Assembly: GCF_000174435.1 (NCBI RefSeq)
Contig: NZ_ACJN02000002.1
Span: forward strand, 558,001 to 622,000
Reading direction: 5' to 3'
From: Desulfonatronospira thiodismutans ASO3-1
GTDB lineage: Bacteria > Desulfobacterota > Desulfovibrionia > Desulfovibrionales > Desulfonatronovibrionaceae
DNA length: 64,000 bases
Below, in pieces: positions 19,467 through 28,066 of this stretch. The first letter of the stretch is position 1, and each line of letters opens with the position of its first letter. The position numbers were made by a program, and so were the translations under genes. Below the pieces are notes generated by a model. That model worked only from the letters and a program-made list of their open reading frames with translations, had not been told where the DNA came from and did not search any database.

Positions 19467-19495
19467 TTGAATTCTGCGGCAGAATGTTTTATTTT
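19467..19495 (+). promoter_or_regulatory. Candidate pgk promoter with internal palindromic operator
   Basis: TTGAAT (19467-19472) and TATTTT (19490-19495) are 17 bases apart. The spacer is almost filled by the perfect palindrome ATTCTGC-G-GCAGAAT (19471-19485), a position where a bound repressor would block RNA polymerase. The regulator is unknown. Confidence 0.45.
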
Positions 19496-19551
19496 TTTAA
19501 AATAAACGCTGATTAGATTGACAGTTGATGAATAAAGCCAAGGAGTGGAAA

Positions 19552-20736
19552 ATGCAATTTATTGACGATCTGGATGTTTCCGGGAAAACAATCCTTATGC
19601 GGGTGGACTACAATGTTCCTTTAAAAGACGGCCGGGTTCAGGACGATTCCAGGATCCAGGCTTCTATTCCCACCATTGAATATGCTTTGCGCCAGAATGC
19701 CAGGATTGTGCTCTGCTCCCACCTGGGCAAGCCCAAGGGCCAGGTCAGGTCAGAGCTGTCCCTGGCACCTGCTGCAGAGAGGCTAAGTGCCATCCTGGGC
19801 AGAGACGTTGCCCTGGCTCCGGACTGCATCGGGGAAAAGGCTCTGGAAATGGTGCGCTCCCTTGAACCGGGGCAGATACTCATGCTGGAGAACCTGCGCT
19901 TTCACCCCGGCGAAGAAAAAAACGACGATGAATTCAGCCGAGAACTGGCCAGGATGGGTGATATTTACGTCAATGACGCCTTTGGTGTGAGTCACAGGGC
20001 TCATGCTTCGGTGGTGGGGGTAACCCGGCACGCACCTTCCTGCTCAGGGGGACTGCTTCTAAAAAAAGAATGGGAATATCTTTCCAAGGTTGGCGATCCG
20101 GCCAGGCCATTCGTGCTTATAGCCGGGGGAGCCAAGGTATCCTCCAAGCTGGGGGTCCTGGAAAACCTCATGCACAAAGTGGATACCATGCTCATCGGCG
20201 GGGCCATGGCCAACACTTTTATCAAGGCTCAGGGTTATTCAGTGGGCACTTCAAAAGTGGAGGATGATCTCCTGGACAAGGCCCGGGAAATCATGCAGAA
20301 AGCCATAGAGAACAAGGTGCAGTTTTACCTGCCCGTGGATTTCATGCTGGGTGAGGGTCCTGATGCTGAATCAGCAGAGGGGGTCTGCCCTTTCCAGGGA
20401 ATACCTGGGCATCTCATGGCCCTGGATATAGGACCTGCCACATGCACCCTTTTCTCCGAAGTCCTGCACAAGGCCAGCACTGTTATCTGGAACGGCCCCA
20501 TGGGCGCATTTGAAAACCGCCCCTTTTCCCAGGGTTCCAGAAATATCGCGGAGCTGGTCTCCGGGCTGAAGGCCACCACCATGGTCGGTGGCGGGGATAC
20601 CGACTCCCTGATCCACGAACTGATGCTGCAGGACAAATTCAGCTTTATCTCCACCGGGGGCGGATCTTTCATGGAATTTCTCGAAGGCAAGACTCTCCCC
20701 GGCTTCAAGGCCCTGGAAGAGTGCAGCAGCAAATAG
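19552..20736 (+). CDS. pgk: Phosphoglycerate kinase
   Basis: A 394-residue glycolytic enzyme (1,3-bisphosphoglycerate + ADP to 3-phosphoglycerate + ATP). Landmarks are MRVDYNVPLKDG near the N-terminus, SHLGKPKGQ, the hinge region, and TMVGGGDTDSL with the STGGGSFMEFLEG end that binds nucleotide. The start at 19552 has AAGGAG six bases upstream (19540-19545), clearly better than ATG 19528 or TTG 19525. It is the first gene of a pgk-tpiA-secG run. Confidence 0.97.
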   Translation: MQFIDDLDVSGKTILMRVDYNVPLKDGRVQDDSRIQASIPTIEYALRQNARIVLCSHLGKPKGQVRSELSLAPAAERLSAILGRDVALAPDCIGEKALEMVRSLEPGQILMLENLRFHPGEEKNDDEFSRELARMGDIYVNDAFGVSHRAHASVVGVTRHAPSCSGGLLLKKEWEYLSKVGDPARPFVLIAGGAKVSSKLGVLENLMHKVDTMLIGGAMANTFIKAQGYSVGTSKVEDDLLDKAREIMQKAIENKVQFYLPVDFMLGEGPDAESAEGVCPFQGIPGHLMALDIGPATCTLFSEVLHKASTVIWNGPMGAFENRPFSQGSRNIAELVSGLKATTMVGGGDTDSLIHELMLQDKFSFISTGGGSFMEFLEGKTLPGFKALEECSSK

Positions 20737-20748
20737 AAGGAGTAAGGT

Positions 20749-21504
20749 ATGCCCAAAAAACTCATGGCCGCCAACTGGAAGATGTTCAAAACCTGGGAGG
20801 AAGCCAGGCAGACCGCCAGGGAGCTGGTGGTAGCCGTCAGAAACGACCTGCCCGATGACCGGGAAGTCTTGCTCTGCCCGCCATTTACCGCTCTGCGGGG
20901 GGTCAGCGAGATGCTCATGCAGCAGGAAGGCTTTTATCTGGGCGGGCAGGATTTTTATCCAGCTGAGCAGGGAGCCTTTACCGGCGAAATAAACCCGGAC
21001 CAGCTCCTGGATGCCGGCTGCAGCTATGCCCTTGTCGGGCACTCGGAGCGCAGGCATGTACTCGGGGAAAAAGATGACTTCCTCGCTTCAAAAGTGGCCT
21101 TCGGCCTTCAGAAGGGACTGAAGGTCATCCTGTGCATAGGCGAGACTCTGCAGGAGCGCAAGCATGGACAGGTACAGGAGGTGCTTCATGCCCAACTGGA
21201 ACATGGGCTCAAGCATATTTCCACGGGTATTTCGGCAGAGCACCTGGCAGTGGCTTACGAACCTGTCTGGGCCATAGGCACCGGTGAAACCGCCGGCCCC
21301 CCGGAGATACAGGAAGCCCACGACCTGGTCCGGGAAAAGCTCAAAGGTATTCTCAAGCAGGGGGAGGCAATCCGCATTCTCTACGGCGGCAGCGTCAAGC
21401 CGGAAAATACCGCTTCCATAATATCCCTTGACAATGTAGAAGGGGTTCTGGTAGGTGGTGCAAGCTTAAACGCTGATAAATTTTCGCAAATAGTACTTGC
21501 GTAA
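20749..21504 (+). CDS. tpiA: Triosephosphate isomerase
   Basis: A 251-residue TIM-barrel enzyme interconverting dihydroxyacetone phosphate and glyceraldehyde 3-phosphate. Visible active-site parts: AANWKMFK (Asn, Lys), GHSERR (His), AYEPVWAIGTG (Glu) with its mobile loop, and LYGGSVKPEN for phosphate binding. AAGGAG lies 7 bases before the ATG. Spacing to pgk is 12 bases and to secG 18 bases, so one operon is likely. Confidence 0.97.
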   Translation: MPKKLMAANWKMFKTWEEARQTARELVVAVRNDLPDDREVLLCPPFTALRGVSEMLMQQEGFYLGGQDFYPAEQGAFTGEINPDQLLDAGCSYALVGHSERRHVLGEKDDFLASKVAFGLQKGLKVILCIGETLQERKHGQVQEVLHAQLEHGLKHISTGISAEHLAVAYEPVWAIGTGETAGPPEIQEAHDLVREKLKGILKQGEAIRILYGGSVKPENTASIISLDNVEGVLVGGASLNADKFSQIVLA

Positions 21505-21522
21505 GCATATGGAGGTAGTTCC

Positions 21523-21876
21523 TTGCAGACATTGATTGTAACTCTGCATCTTATATCCTGCGTGGTCCTGGTGGTCCTGGTTCTGCTGCAGTCCGGGCAG
21601 CAGGGCATGGGAGTCATATTCGGGGGAGGCGGCGGAAGTCTCTTCGGAAGCGGCGGCGCAGGCGGAATCCTGGCCAAGCTGACGGTAGCGGTGGCCATCA
21701 TATTTTTTTGCACATCCCTTACTTTTACATATATGACCGCCAAGCAGCATGAGACTCAACCCAGTGAAATTGTGCAGCAACATGAGGAGGAAAGTTCCCG
21801 GGATTTTCCTCTGCAGAGCATGAGACCGGACAGTGAAGACGGAAGGGAGACATCAGGCCCGGTTTCCAGTCAGTGA
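21523..21876 (+). CDS. secG: Preprotein translocase subunit SecG
   Basis: A 117-residue inner-membrane protein with two membrane segments (about 4-22 and 49-70) separated by the glycine-rich loop GVIFGGGGGSLFGSGGAGG that marks SecG. The acidic hydrophilic tail (about 75-117) is longer than in many SecG proteins. It starts with TTG after GGAGG. It is the last protein gene before tRNA-Leu(GAG), an arrangement common in Proteobacteria. Confidence 0.95.
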   Translation: MQTLIVTLHLISCVVLVVLVLLQSGQQGMGVIFGGGGGSLFGSGGAGGILAKLTVAVAIIFFCTSLTFTYMTAKQHETQPSEIVQQHEEESSRDFPLQSMRPDSEDGRETSGPVSSQ

Positions 21877-21903
21877 TCCCTGCAGCTTTTTAAATCGATA
21901 CAC

Positions 21904-21989
21904 GCCGAAGTGGTGGAACAGGTAGACACGCTATCTTGAGGGGGTAGTGGGCACCGCCCGTGGGGGTTCGAATCCCCCCTTCGGCACCA
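21904..21989 (+). tRNA. tRNA-Leu (anticodon GAG)
   Basis: The acceptor arm GCCGAAG pairs with CTTCGGC, and the 3' CCA is encoded (21987-21989). The anticodon stem CTATC/GGTAG encloses the loop TTGAGGG, giving anticodon GAG. A long variable arm (class II) and a GGTTCGAATCC T-arm are present. It lies 27 bases after secG and may share its transcript. Confidence 0.97.
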
Positions 21990-22043
21990 TCAACAAGTCC
22001 AGTCGAGTCAGACTGAATTAATAAAGTCAATAAATTCAGAGCT

Positions 22044-22076
22044 TAAGCCCGGGCATCCTGTCCGGGCTTATTTTTT
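22044..22076 (+). terminator. Rho-independent terminator after tRNA-Leu(GAG)
   Basis: TAAGCCCGG (22044-22052) pairs with CCGGGCTTA (22062-22070) and is followed by six T. Confidence 0.92.
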
Positions 22077-22179
22077 GGGTGCTGCCGGCTCTGGCCTTAG
22101 TCAAACCTGCATCAAAGCCGTGCAGAAGTTTTGAGCCTGGAGCAGTCTGTCATGCTGACCTTTCCCGCCCTGGCAGATT

Positions 22180-22217
22180 GTAACCATTCAGGGGGTCCTC
22201 GGTGTTGATTACTGGCC
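22180..22217. repeat. Family B left-end fragment
   Basis: GTAACCATTCAGGGG is followed by the internal block GGTGTTGATTACTGGC, the same order as at 60008. The rest of the element is missing. It lies just upstream of the RNA ligase partner gene. Confidence 0.75.
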
Positions 22218-22266
22218 TTTTGTAAGCCCTTCTTGACACCCGGCATGGTCATTTTATTTTTTGAGG

Positions 22267-22893
22267 ATGAAACAGAACATGACAGAAAAGGACATAAAAT
22301 CCAGCCGGAGCAGGGTTGTTCTGGACACAAGCATACTGACCAATCCTGAATCCAGGCAGTATTTCGGAGAAGATCTGCCCTCAGCCATTAAAAAGATATG
22401 TTTTCTGGTCCAGGAATGCGGTTTTGAGCTTTATATTCCTTCTTCGGTTTTCAAAGAGCTCTCCAACTTTGTGCCGGCAAAGGAATTGACAGGACTGCGT
22501 ATTCTTGCCGTTGTCCGCAATCCCGACCTGTACAATCTTCAGGTCCCGGCGGCCATATTCCATGCCTTTATCCACAAGCTGCGCCAAAGGGTGAACAAGG
22601 GCCTGCAGGTAGCGGAAAAGGCCATTGAAAGGGATAACCTCCCGGAAAACATCCGCTGGGTTCGGCAGCATTACCGTGAAGCCCTGCGCAGCGGAATTCT
22701 GGACAGTACAGAAGACCTGGAGGTAGTGCTTATGGCCAGGGAAGTTCAGGGACTGGTTCTCACCGAAGACCAGGGTATCTGCAGTATGGCTTCAGATCTG
22801 GGTCTGGAGGTTTTCAACGCTCTGGATTTTGTCCACTACTGTCAGGGCGTCATGAAGGAGGATGACTTTGCTCGACCAGGATCAAGGAATTGA
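22267..22893 (+). CDS. RNA ligase partner protein (PIN-like domain)
   Basis: About 208 residues. The sequence VVLDTSILTNPESRQYFG near the N-terminus and the acidic residues in STEDLEVVLMAREVQG and LTEDQGICSMA fit a PIN-like nuclease fold. The neighbour is an archaeal-type RNA ligase; this pairing is the known RNA ligase partner family. The biochemical role is not established; RNA end processing before ligation is a reasonable inference. Start: ATG 22267 (TTG 22261 and ATG 22279 are alternatives). Its 3' end overlaps the ligase gene by 26 bases and holds the ligase ribosome binding site. Confidence 0.85.
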   Translation: MKQNMTEKDIKSSRSRVVLDTSILTNPESRQYFGEDLPSAIKKICFLVQECGFELYIPSSVFKELSNFVPAKELTGLRILAVVRNPDLYNLQVPAAIFHAFIHKLRQRVNKGLQVAEKAIERDNLPENIRWVRQHYREALRSGILDSTEDLEVVLMAREVQGLVLTEDQGICSMASDLGLEVFNALDFVHYCQGVMKEDDFARPGSRN

Positions 22894-23953
22894 ACACAAT
22901 GAATACAACGGACTGGTTTATTCCAGGCAGAGAAAGGACAGTTCCTTCCCCCGGGGCACGGTACATCTATATAATGAGGATCAGAGCCGTCCAGGCAGAA
23001 GCATAACAGGGTTTCCGCACATCAAAAGGACTTACCACCTGCATGCCGGAATCAAAAGGCTTTTCAAAAACGATTCCTTTAAGGCCGAAGAAAAGCTGGA
23101 CGGATACAATCTGCGTGTATTCAGCCATGCAGGACGACTTCTGGCCGCCACCAGGGGAGGCTTTATCTGCCCTTTCAGCACCGAATGGGCCGGTATATGG
23201 GCTGAAGAATACGATCTGGATGGTTTTTTCAGAGATTATCCCGGGCACTATCTGTGCGGGGAGGTTCTAGGGGATAACCCTTACAACCGCCAGCGCGGCG
23301 TTGATCTGTCTCCGGGAGCCCATTTCTTTGTATTTGAGGTCTGCAAGCCCGACGGCACCTTTTTGCCTGTATCCACCAAAGAAGAACTGCTGCGTGAATA
23401 TGGACTGCCGGCAGTGAAAGAACTGGGCACCTTTAATGCGTTGCAGGGTGAAGAACTTTATGCTCTTCTTCGCGACCTCAACTCCCGGGGCAAGGAGGGC
23501 GTAGTGCTCAAGTCACCCGATTCCTCCAGGCGGATGAAGTTTGTCACTCCGGAATGCGATATCCAGGATATCAAGGACGGCCTCGAGGTCGGGTTTGATC
23601 TGGATATGGGTTTTTTTCAGAGCCGATACATGCGGGTTGTTTATTTTGTTCAGGAGCTCGGCCTGGATAAGGACGAATACTCCCGGAAGCTGGGGCGGGC
23701 ATTTATGGACGGCATTCCAGTATCAGAGAATTACCAGGGTGCCAGGGAAGAATACACCGTATATCTGTCCAGCCGTAACACCTGGCAGTCCTTGCTCAGC
23801 ATGCTCATAAGCCAGATCAAAATCAGGACGCTGGAAACATCCTGGCAGCATGTCCGGGGCAGGGAAATGCTCAAGGTGCGCTTTGCCAGGATTTATACCA
23901 GAAGCGGCAAACGTTATCAGAGGATGATCAAGGGTGTGCTGCACCAGGATTGA
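22868..23953 (+). CDS. ATP-dependent RNA ligase, archaeal Rnl3 (Pab1020) type
   Basis: A 361-residue nucleotidyltransferase that joins RNA ends through a covalent lysyl-AMP. Motif I is KLDGYN with Lys at about 76; motif III is FFVFEV, motif IV GKEGVVLKS and motif V the RRMKFV stretch. A C-terminal helical domain fits the dimerisation part of the Pab1020 family, whose archaeal members circularise RNA. I prefer TTG 22868, with AAGGAGG (22855-22861) six bases upstream, over ATG 22862, which abuts that site. The family is mainly archaeal with scattered bacterial members, suggesting past transfer. The substrate is unknown. Confidence 0.88.
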   Translation: MLDQDQGIEHNEYNGLVYSRQRKDSSFPRGTVHLYNEDQSRPGRSITGFPHIKRTYHLHAGIKRLFKNDSFKAEEKLDGYNLRVFSHAGRLLAATRGGFICPFSTEWAGIWAEEYDLDGFFRDYPGHYLCGEVLGDNPYNRQRGVDLSPGAHFFVFEVCKPDGTFLPVSTKEELLREYGLPAVKELGTFNALQGEELYALLRDLNSRGKEGVVLKSPDSSRRMKFVTPECDIQDIKDGLEVGFDLDMGFFQSRYMRVVYFVQELGLDKDEYSRKLGRAFMDGIPVSENYQGAREEYTVYLSSRNTWQSLLSMLISQIKIRTLETSWQHVRGREMLKVRFARIYTRSGKRYQRMIKGVLHQD

Positions 23954-24111
23954 TAAGTTCATAGAGGACAGAAGCAAGGTGGCATTAGTCTGTGCGTTGG
24001 TAGAGTTAAAAAATCAGTGCTGGGGGACTGTCCCCTGCTTTCCTTAAAAAGGGGGCTGAACTGTTACGTCTGATTGAAGCCGGAAGCCCGGACCGGCAGG
24101 ATACAAAGGAC
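23954..24111. other. Gap after the RNA ligase with a palindrome
   Basis: GGGGGACTGTCCCC at 24022-24035 is a stand-alone copy of the palindrome shared by families A and B. No gene is seen up to the family B element at 24112. Confidence 0.6.
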
Positions 24112-24286
24112 GTAACCATTCAGGGGGCAGGTACCGGCCAGTGGGACAGTCCCCGCGACACTTTTCCTTCACCAATACAAAAAGTACAGGCGCGAAATTA
24201 AGTGAAGCTGCATAGTCACTACTCAGCGGGGACAGTCCCCTGGCCTAATGCCATGAGTCACCACCGTGGACCCCCTGAATGGTTAC
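24112..24286. repeat. Family B palindromic element, complete copy (175 bp)
   Basis: GTAACCATTCAGGGG at 24112-24126 and CCCCTGAATGGTTAC at 24272-24286 are exact inverted repeats. The interior has GGGACAGTCCCC near the left end and CAGCGGGGACAGTCCCCTGG near the right. Its right third matches that of the copy ending at 30730. Confidence 0.9.
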
Positions 24287-24783
24287 CAAAGGACGAATCT
24301 TTGTTGATTCAGTAAAAAGGACATCCGGCTCAAGAGAGGGCAAATAAAAGACTGCAGCTTGCACACCATGTAACACCTTGATTTGTATGTTTTTTCTCCA
24401 TGGTTGACAATGCTTTTTGTTTACAGCTAAAGTTATTATCAAGGTCGAATTGCCGGCCATGATACCCTGAGAATGTTGCTGCAAAAAAGTCCAGAGCCAA
24501 GTGTAGTCAAAGTAAACTTGGCCACAGTATTAATCGGTTTCTATGTGTTTACTTTTCCATGATCCTTAAGCGGACTATTCTGAGCTGGCGGCAGAAATGG
24601 ATTTTTTACGGGGATATCATGCGAGGCTTGCCCAGCAGGATAATGTTTTTCTGTACATGCAAGCCCAACTGTTCTTATCAGGTTTGAGTTTAACAGCGGT
24701 TGCAGGTAATATGCCATATTTCTATCATAGCTTAAACCGCTGGCGAGCTTAATTTTTGCACCACAATCCAGGCGTTTCCTCCA
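24287..24783. other. Intergenic region upstream of the TPR gene
   Basis: This 497-base stretch is AT-rich around 24380-24450. A perfect TTGACA at 24404-24409 could be a -35 element, but no good -10 lies at the right distance. No RNA gene, repeat or convincing ORF was recognised. Confidence 0.4.
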
Positions 24784-25557
24784 ATGACACACCAGCAGTC
24801 CACTGCAGAAGTCCGGTCTCCCCAGATAAACGGGGTTTTTTCCTCTACTTCCAAAATAACGGTTGGATATGGGCATACCAAAAAGAAAACCACCCAGTAC
24901 ATACTCATCTACGCCACTGAAAGGGAAGACGGCAACATCAACATCCAGACCCTCAATGAAAAGTATGTGCCCACCGGAGCCTCCAGGGTCATCAGCAAGG
25001 ACAACCTCATGACCAACTACCTTCCGGAGCCGGAGCTGTATATGAACAAGGTCTATCCGGTTATCCGTGAACTCTCCAAGACTGTGGCCAGGGGTGAGAG
25101 GCACCTGCGCAACAGCGAGAATTACAGCGCCGAGATGGAATTCAAGAAGGCCCTGCGGGTGGATGAGGAAAATATCCGGGCCACATTCGGCCTTGGTCTG
25201 TCCTACCTCAGAAGAGGTGAGACCGACAACGGCAAAACCGTCTTTAAGAGACTGGTTTCTCTTAAAAATGCCTTTGAGCCTGAGCACAAGCACATGTTCA
25301 ACGAGTTCGGCATCCAGCTTCGCAAAAACAAGATGTTTGTGCAGGCCATCAAATATTACTCCCGGGCCATGCAATACAGCCAGCGTGATGAAAATCTTTA
25401 TTTCAACATGGCCAGGACCTATTATGAATACGGCAAGACTTCAATGGCGGTAAAATTTGTCCAGAAAGCACTGGAAATCAATCCGCAAATGTCCCAGGCA
25501 CTGGAGTTCAAATCCTATATCGTTAAAAAAATGCCCACCTATCATCTCAAGGCCTGA
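24784..25557 (+). CDS. TPR protein, Desulfovibrio type
   Basis: A 257-residue cytosolic protein. The N-terminal part (INGVFSSTSKITVGYGHTKKKTTQ and the NEKYVPTGASRVISKD stretch) followed by about four TPR units (from residue 110) is an arrangement I recognise from hypothetical proteins conserved in Desulfovibrionales. TPR modules bind proteins; the partner is unknown. A clear ribosome binding site is missing before the ATG at 24784. The next gene, a hybrid histidine kinase, begins 16 bases after the stop, so the TPR protein may serve the same signalling pathway. Confidence 0.82.
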   Translation: MTHQQSTAEVRSPQINGVFSSTSKITVGYGHTKKKTTQYILIYATEREDGNINIQTLNEKYVPTGASRVISKDNLMTNYLPEPELYMNKVYPVIRELSKTVARGERHLRNSENYSAEMEFKKALRVDEENIRATFGLGLSYLRRGETDNGKTVFKRLVSLKNAFEPEHKHMFNEFGIQLRKNKMFVQAIKYYSRAMQYSQRDENLYFNMARTYYEYGKTSMAVKFVQKALEINPQMSQALEFKSYIVKKMPTYHLKA

Positions 25558-25573
25558 TGCAGTGATTGAAGGA

Positions 25574-27994
25574 ATGAATAAGTACGCTGACAACCTGTGC
25601 TCCAGCGAAGAGCGTTATCGCAAACTCTTCGAGAATTCCCCCCTTGGCATTTTTCAAGCCGATGACAAAGGCATCATTGTCGACTGCAACGACAATTTCG
25701 TAAAGATCATAGGTTCGTCCCGCCAGGCCCTTATAGGCCTGAATATACATTCCCTGCCCGACACAAAGCTTGTAACGGAGTTCAAGAAGTCTTTGTCCGG
25801 AGAAGCAGGATTTTATGAAGATGTTTACCATTCGGTTTCAGTGGATAAGGCCACACCGGTCAAGGTGCATTTCGCTCCCATCTTTGCAGATAACGGCAGA
25901 ATCCAGGGATGCATGGGGATAGTCGAGGATGTTACCCAGAAAAAGTTAGACGAAGAAGAGATCCACAAAAACGCCAGACGCCTCTCAGAGATCAATCATT
26001 GCCTGCTTGGTCTGGGCCAGGACTTTGAGACCAATGTACAGCGGCTGACGGCTCTTTGCGGAGACCTGCTGGGAGCTGCGTGCGCCTTGTACAATCGCCT
26101 GGAATCAGGCCTTCTGTGTTCCATGGGGCAGTGGCAGGCTCCGGAAGACTACGATCCCAGGGACCATCCCCAGGGGCACATATGCTACGATGCCATAAAG
26201 CAGGGCCAAAACGAGACAATGGTGGTCACCGATCTGGACCAGACTGAGTATGCCCGTACAGACCCCAATGTCCGGCGGTACAACCTGAAGACCTATCTGG
26301 GGCACCCGGTGAAGTGCGGTGAAGACTTTGTAGGCACATTATGCGTGGTCTACCAGGAAAATAGAGTTCCTACAGAAGATGATAAAAAGGTGATAGGCAT
26401 TATCGCCTCCGCCCTGAGTGCTGAGGAAGACCGCAGGCAGGCCCGGGAAGACCTTGTCAGAAGTCAGGAGTCCTTCAAAAGGCTTGCTGAGCAGTGCCCC
26501 ATATCCATAATGCAGTTTGACAGCCAGGGCCGCCTTATCTTTGTCAATGAGTGGCACATGCAGCACTTTGCAGGCAACGCGGTGGACAAACAGAAACTTT
26601 TGGGCATGCATATTCAGGAACTGCCAGGCCTGGAAAAGGCTGGCATCAATGAACAGGTAAGCCAGATACTAAATGGTGAACACCTTGATGTTCCGGAAAT
26701 ATTTTTTCCAGAGTTCATAGGCGGCGGTTGCGGCTGGGTTTCCCTGCGCGGTGTGCCTCTAAAGGAAGGTGACAAAATCACCGGAGGCATTTTAATCCGC
26801 GAAGACCTTACCGCCTGGAAAAAGACAGAGCAGGAACTGGTCAAAGCCAGGCAGGAAGCAGAGGCGGCAAGCAGGGTCAAGACCGAGTTTCTGGCCAATA
26901 TGAGCCACGAGATAAGAACACCTCTAAACGGCATCGCCGGTATGCTGCAGCTGTTAAAAGAGACCAGCCTGGACATGGAACAAAAGGAGTATGTGGATCT
27001 GGGCATAAAATCCTCTCACCGGCTGACCAGGCTTTTATCGGACATCCTGGACCTCTCGCGCATCGAGGCCGGGCACATGACCATCCACCAGGAAGAATTC
27101 GACCCGCTGGAGCTTTGCAGTTCGGTAAACGAACTTTTTGCCGTCACCACCAGAAACAAACATCTGTCCCTGGAATGTATCTTCCAGGAGGGTTTTCCTT
27201 CCAGGCTTGTTGGAGACGAGGCCAGGATCCAGCAGATACTCTTCAACCTGGTGGGCAATGCCCTGAAATTCACCGAAAAAGGCGGGGTGCAGGTGTCCTG
27301 GTCTTTGTACGCCGGGGACGATACTGAACAGCAGGTGCGCATAACTGTCCAGGACACCGGGATAGGCATGGAGCAGGAGGTGCTTCAGGAGCTCTTCAAG
27401 CCATTTGTCCAGGCTGAAAACTCCTATACACGCAAGTATCAGGGTGCAGGACTGGGACTGTCCATAGTCAAGAGACTTGTGGAGCTCATGCACGGAAACA
27501 TAAGCGTTAAGAGCGTGCCCGGGCAGGGCAGCACGTTCTACGTGGACCTTCCTTTGAAAGCTGCAGAGGACAGTGACGTTTCCAGGCAGGAAGACAGTCA
27601 GGACAGTGAAAAAGCTCTAAGCGGGCTCCGGATCCTTCTGGTGGAAGATGATCCGGCCAACCGCTTCGCCATGCAGAAGCTTCTGCAAAAATCAGGTCAT
27701 CATGTGCAGACGGCCCAGAACGGCAGTCAGGCCGTGGAAGCCTTTGCCCACAGCCACTTTGACTGTATTTTCATGGACATTCATATGCCGGTTATGGACG
27801 GGGTGCAGGCCACCAGGAAAATCAGAAGCATGCAGGATTCAGGCATAGCCCCAAAAGTCCCCATTATAGCCCTGACCGCTTATACATTAAACGGGGACCG
27901 GGAAAAATTTCTGGAGTCCGGCATGGATGAATACCTGGGCAAGCCGGTACAGATGCAGGACATTGAAAACGTTCTAAAAAAGCTCTTGGGCTGA
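25574..27994 (+). CDS. Hybrid sensor histidine kinase (PAS-GAF-PAS-HisKA-HATPase-REC)
   Basis: About 806 residues, soluble. Domain order: PAS (about 10-130, YRKLFENSPLGIFQAD), GAF (about 145-310), PAS (about 325-430), HisKA with FLANMSHEIRTPLNG, HATPase_c with NLVGNALKFTEKGG, DTGIGM and GAGLGLSI, and a C-terminal receiver with ILLVEDD, FMDIHMPVMDG and the Lys of YLGKPVQ. All catalytic residues are present. No Hpt domain or separate regulator is adjacent. The start is uncertain: ATG 25574 with GAAGGA nearly touching it, or GTG 25562. It follows the TPR gene closely. Confidence 0.92.
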   Translation: MNKYADNLCSSEERYRKLFENSPLGIFQADDKGIIVDCNDNFVKIIGSSRQALIGLNIHSLPDTKLVTEFKKSLSGEAGFYEDVYHSVSVDKATPVKVHFAPIFADNGRIQGCMGIVEDVTQKKLDEEEIHKNARRLSEINHCLLGLGQDFETNVQRLTALCGDLLGAACALYNRLESGLLCSMGQWQAPEDYDPRDHPQGHICYDAIKQGQNETMVVTDLDQTEYARTDPNVRRYNLKTYLGHPVKCGEDFVGTLCVVYQENRVPTEDDKKVIGIIASALSAEEDRRQAREDLVRSQESFKRLAEQCPISIMQFDSQGRLIFVNEWHMQHFAGNAVDKQKLLGMHIQELPGLEKAGINEQVSQILNGEHLDVPEIFFPEFIGGGCGWVSLRGVPLKEGDKITGGILIREDLTAWKKTEQELVKARQEAEAASRVKTEFLANMSHEIRTPLNGIAGMLQLLKETSLDMEQKEYVDLGIKSSHRLTRLLSDILDLSRIEAGHMTIHQEEFDPLELCSSVNELFAVTTRNKHLSLECIFQEGFPSRLVGDEARIQQILFNLVGNALKFTEKGGVQVSWSLYAGDDTEQQVRITVQDTGIGMEQEVLQELFKPFVQAENSYTRKYQGAGLGLSIVKRLVELMHGNISVKSVPGQGSTFYVDLPLKAAEDSDVSRQEDSQDSEKALSGLRILLVEDDPANRFAMQKLLQKSGHHVQTAQNGSQAVEAFAHSHFDCIFMDIHMPVMDGVQATRKIRSMQDSGIAPKVPIIALTAYTLNGDREKFLESGMDEYLGKPVQMQDIENVLKKLLG

Positions 27995-28066
27995 TGCAGA
28001 GAACTTCCAGCATTCACCCCTGCCGACAGCAGTAATTCAACTCTTGTGTTGCCGGTAGTTCAGGTT

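Noticed and set aside
24404-24440. A promoter for the TPR gene based on a perfect TTGACA
   Set aside because: No acceptable -10 box lies 16-18 bases downstream, and the gene starts more than 340 bases away.
24541-25374. A 277-codon minus-strand frame
   Set aside because: Most of it is antisense to the TPR gene, which has family-like sequence; the rest has no start signals.
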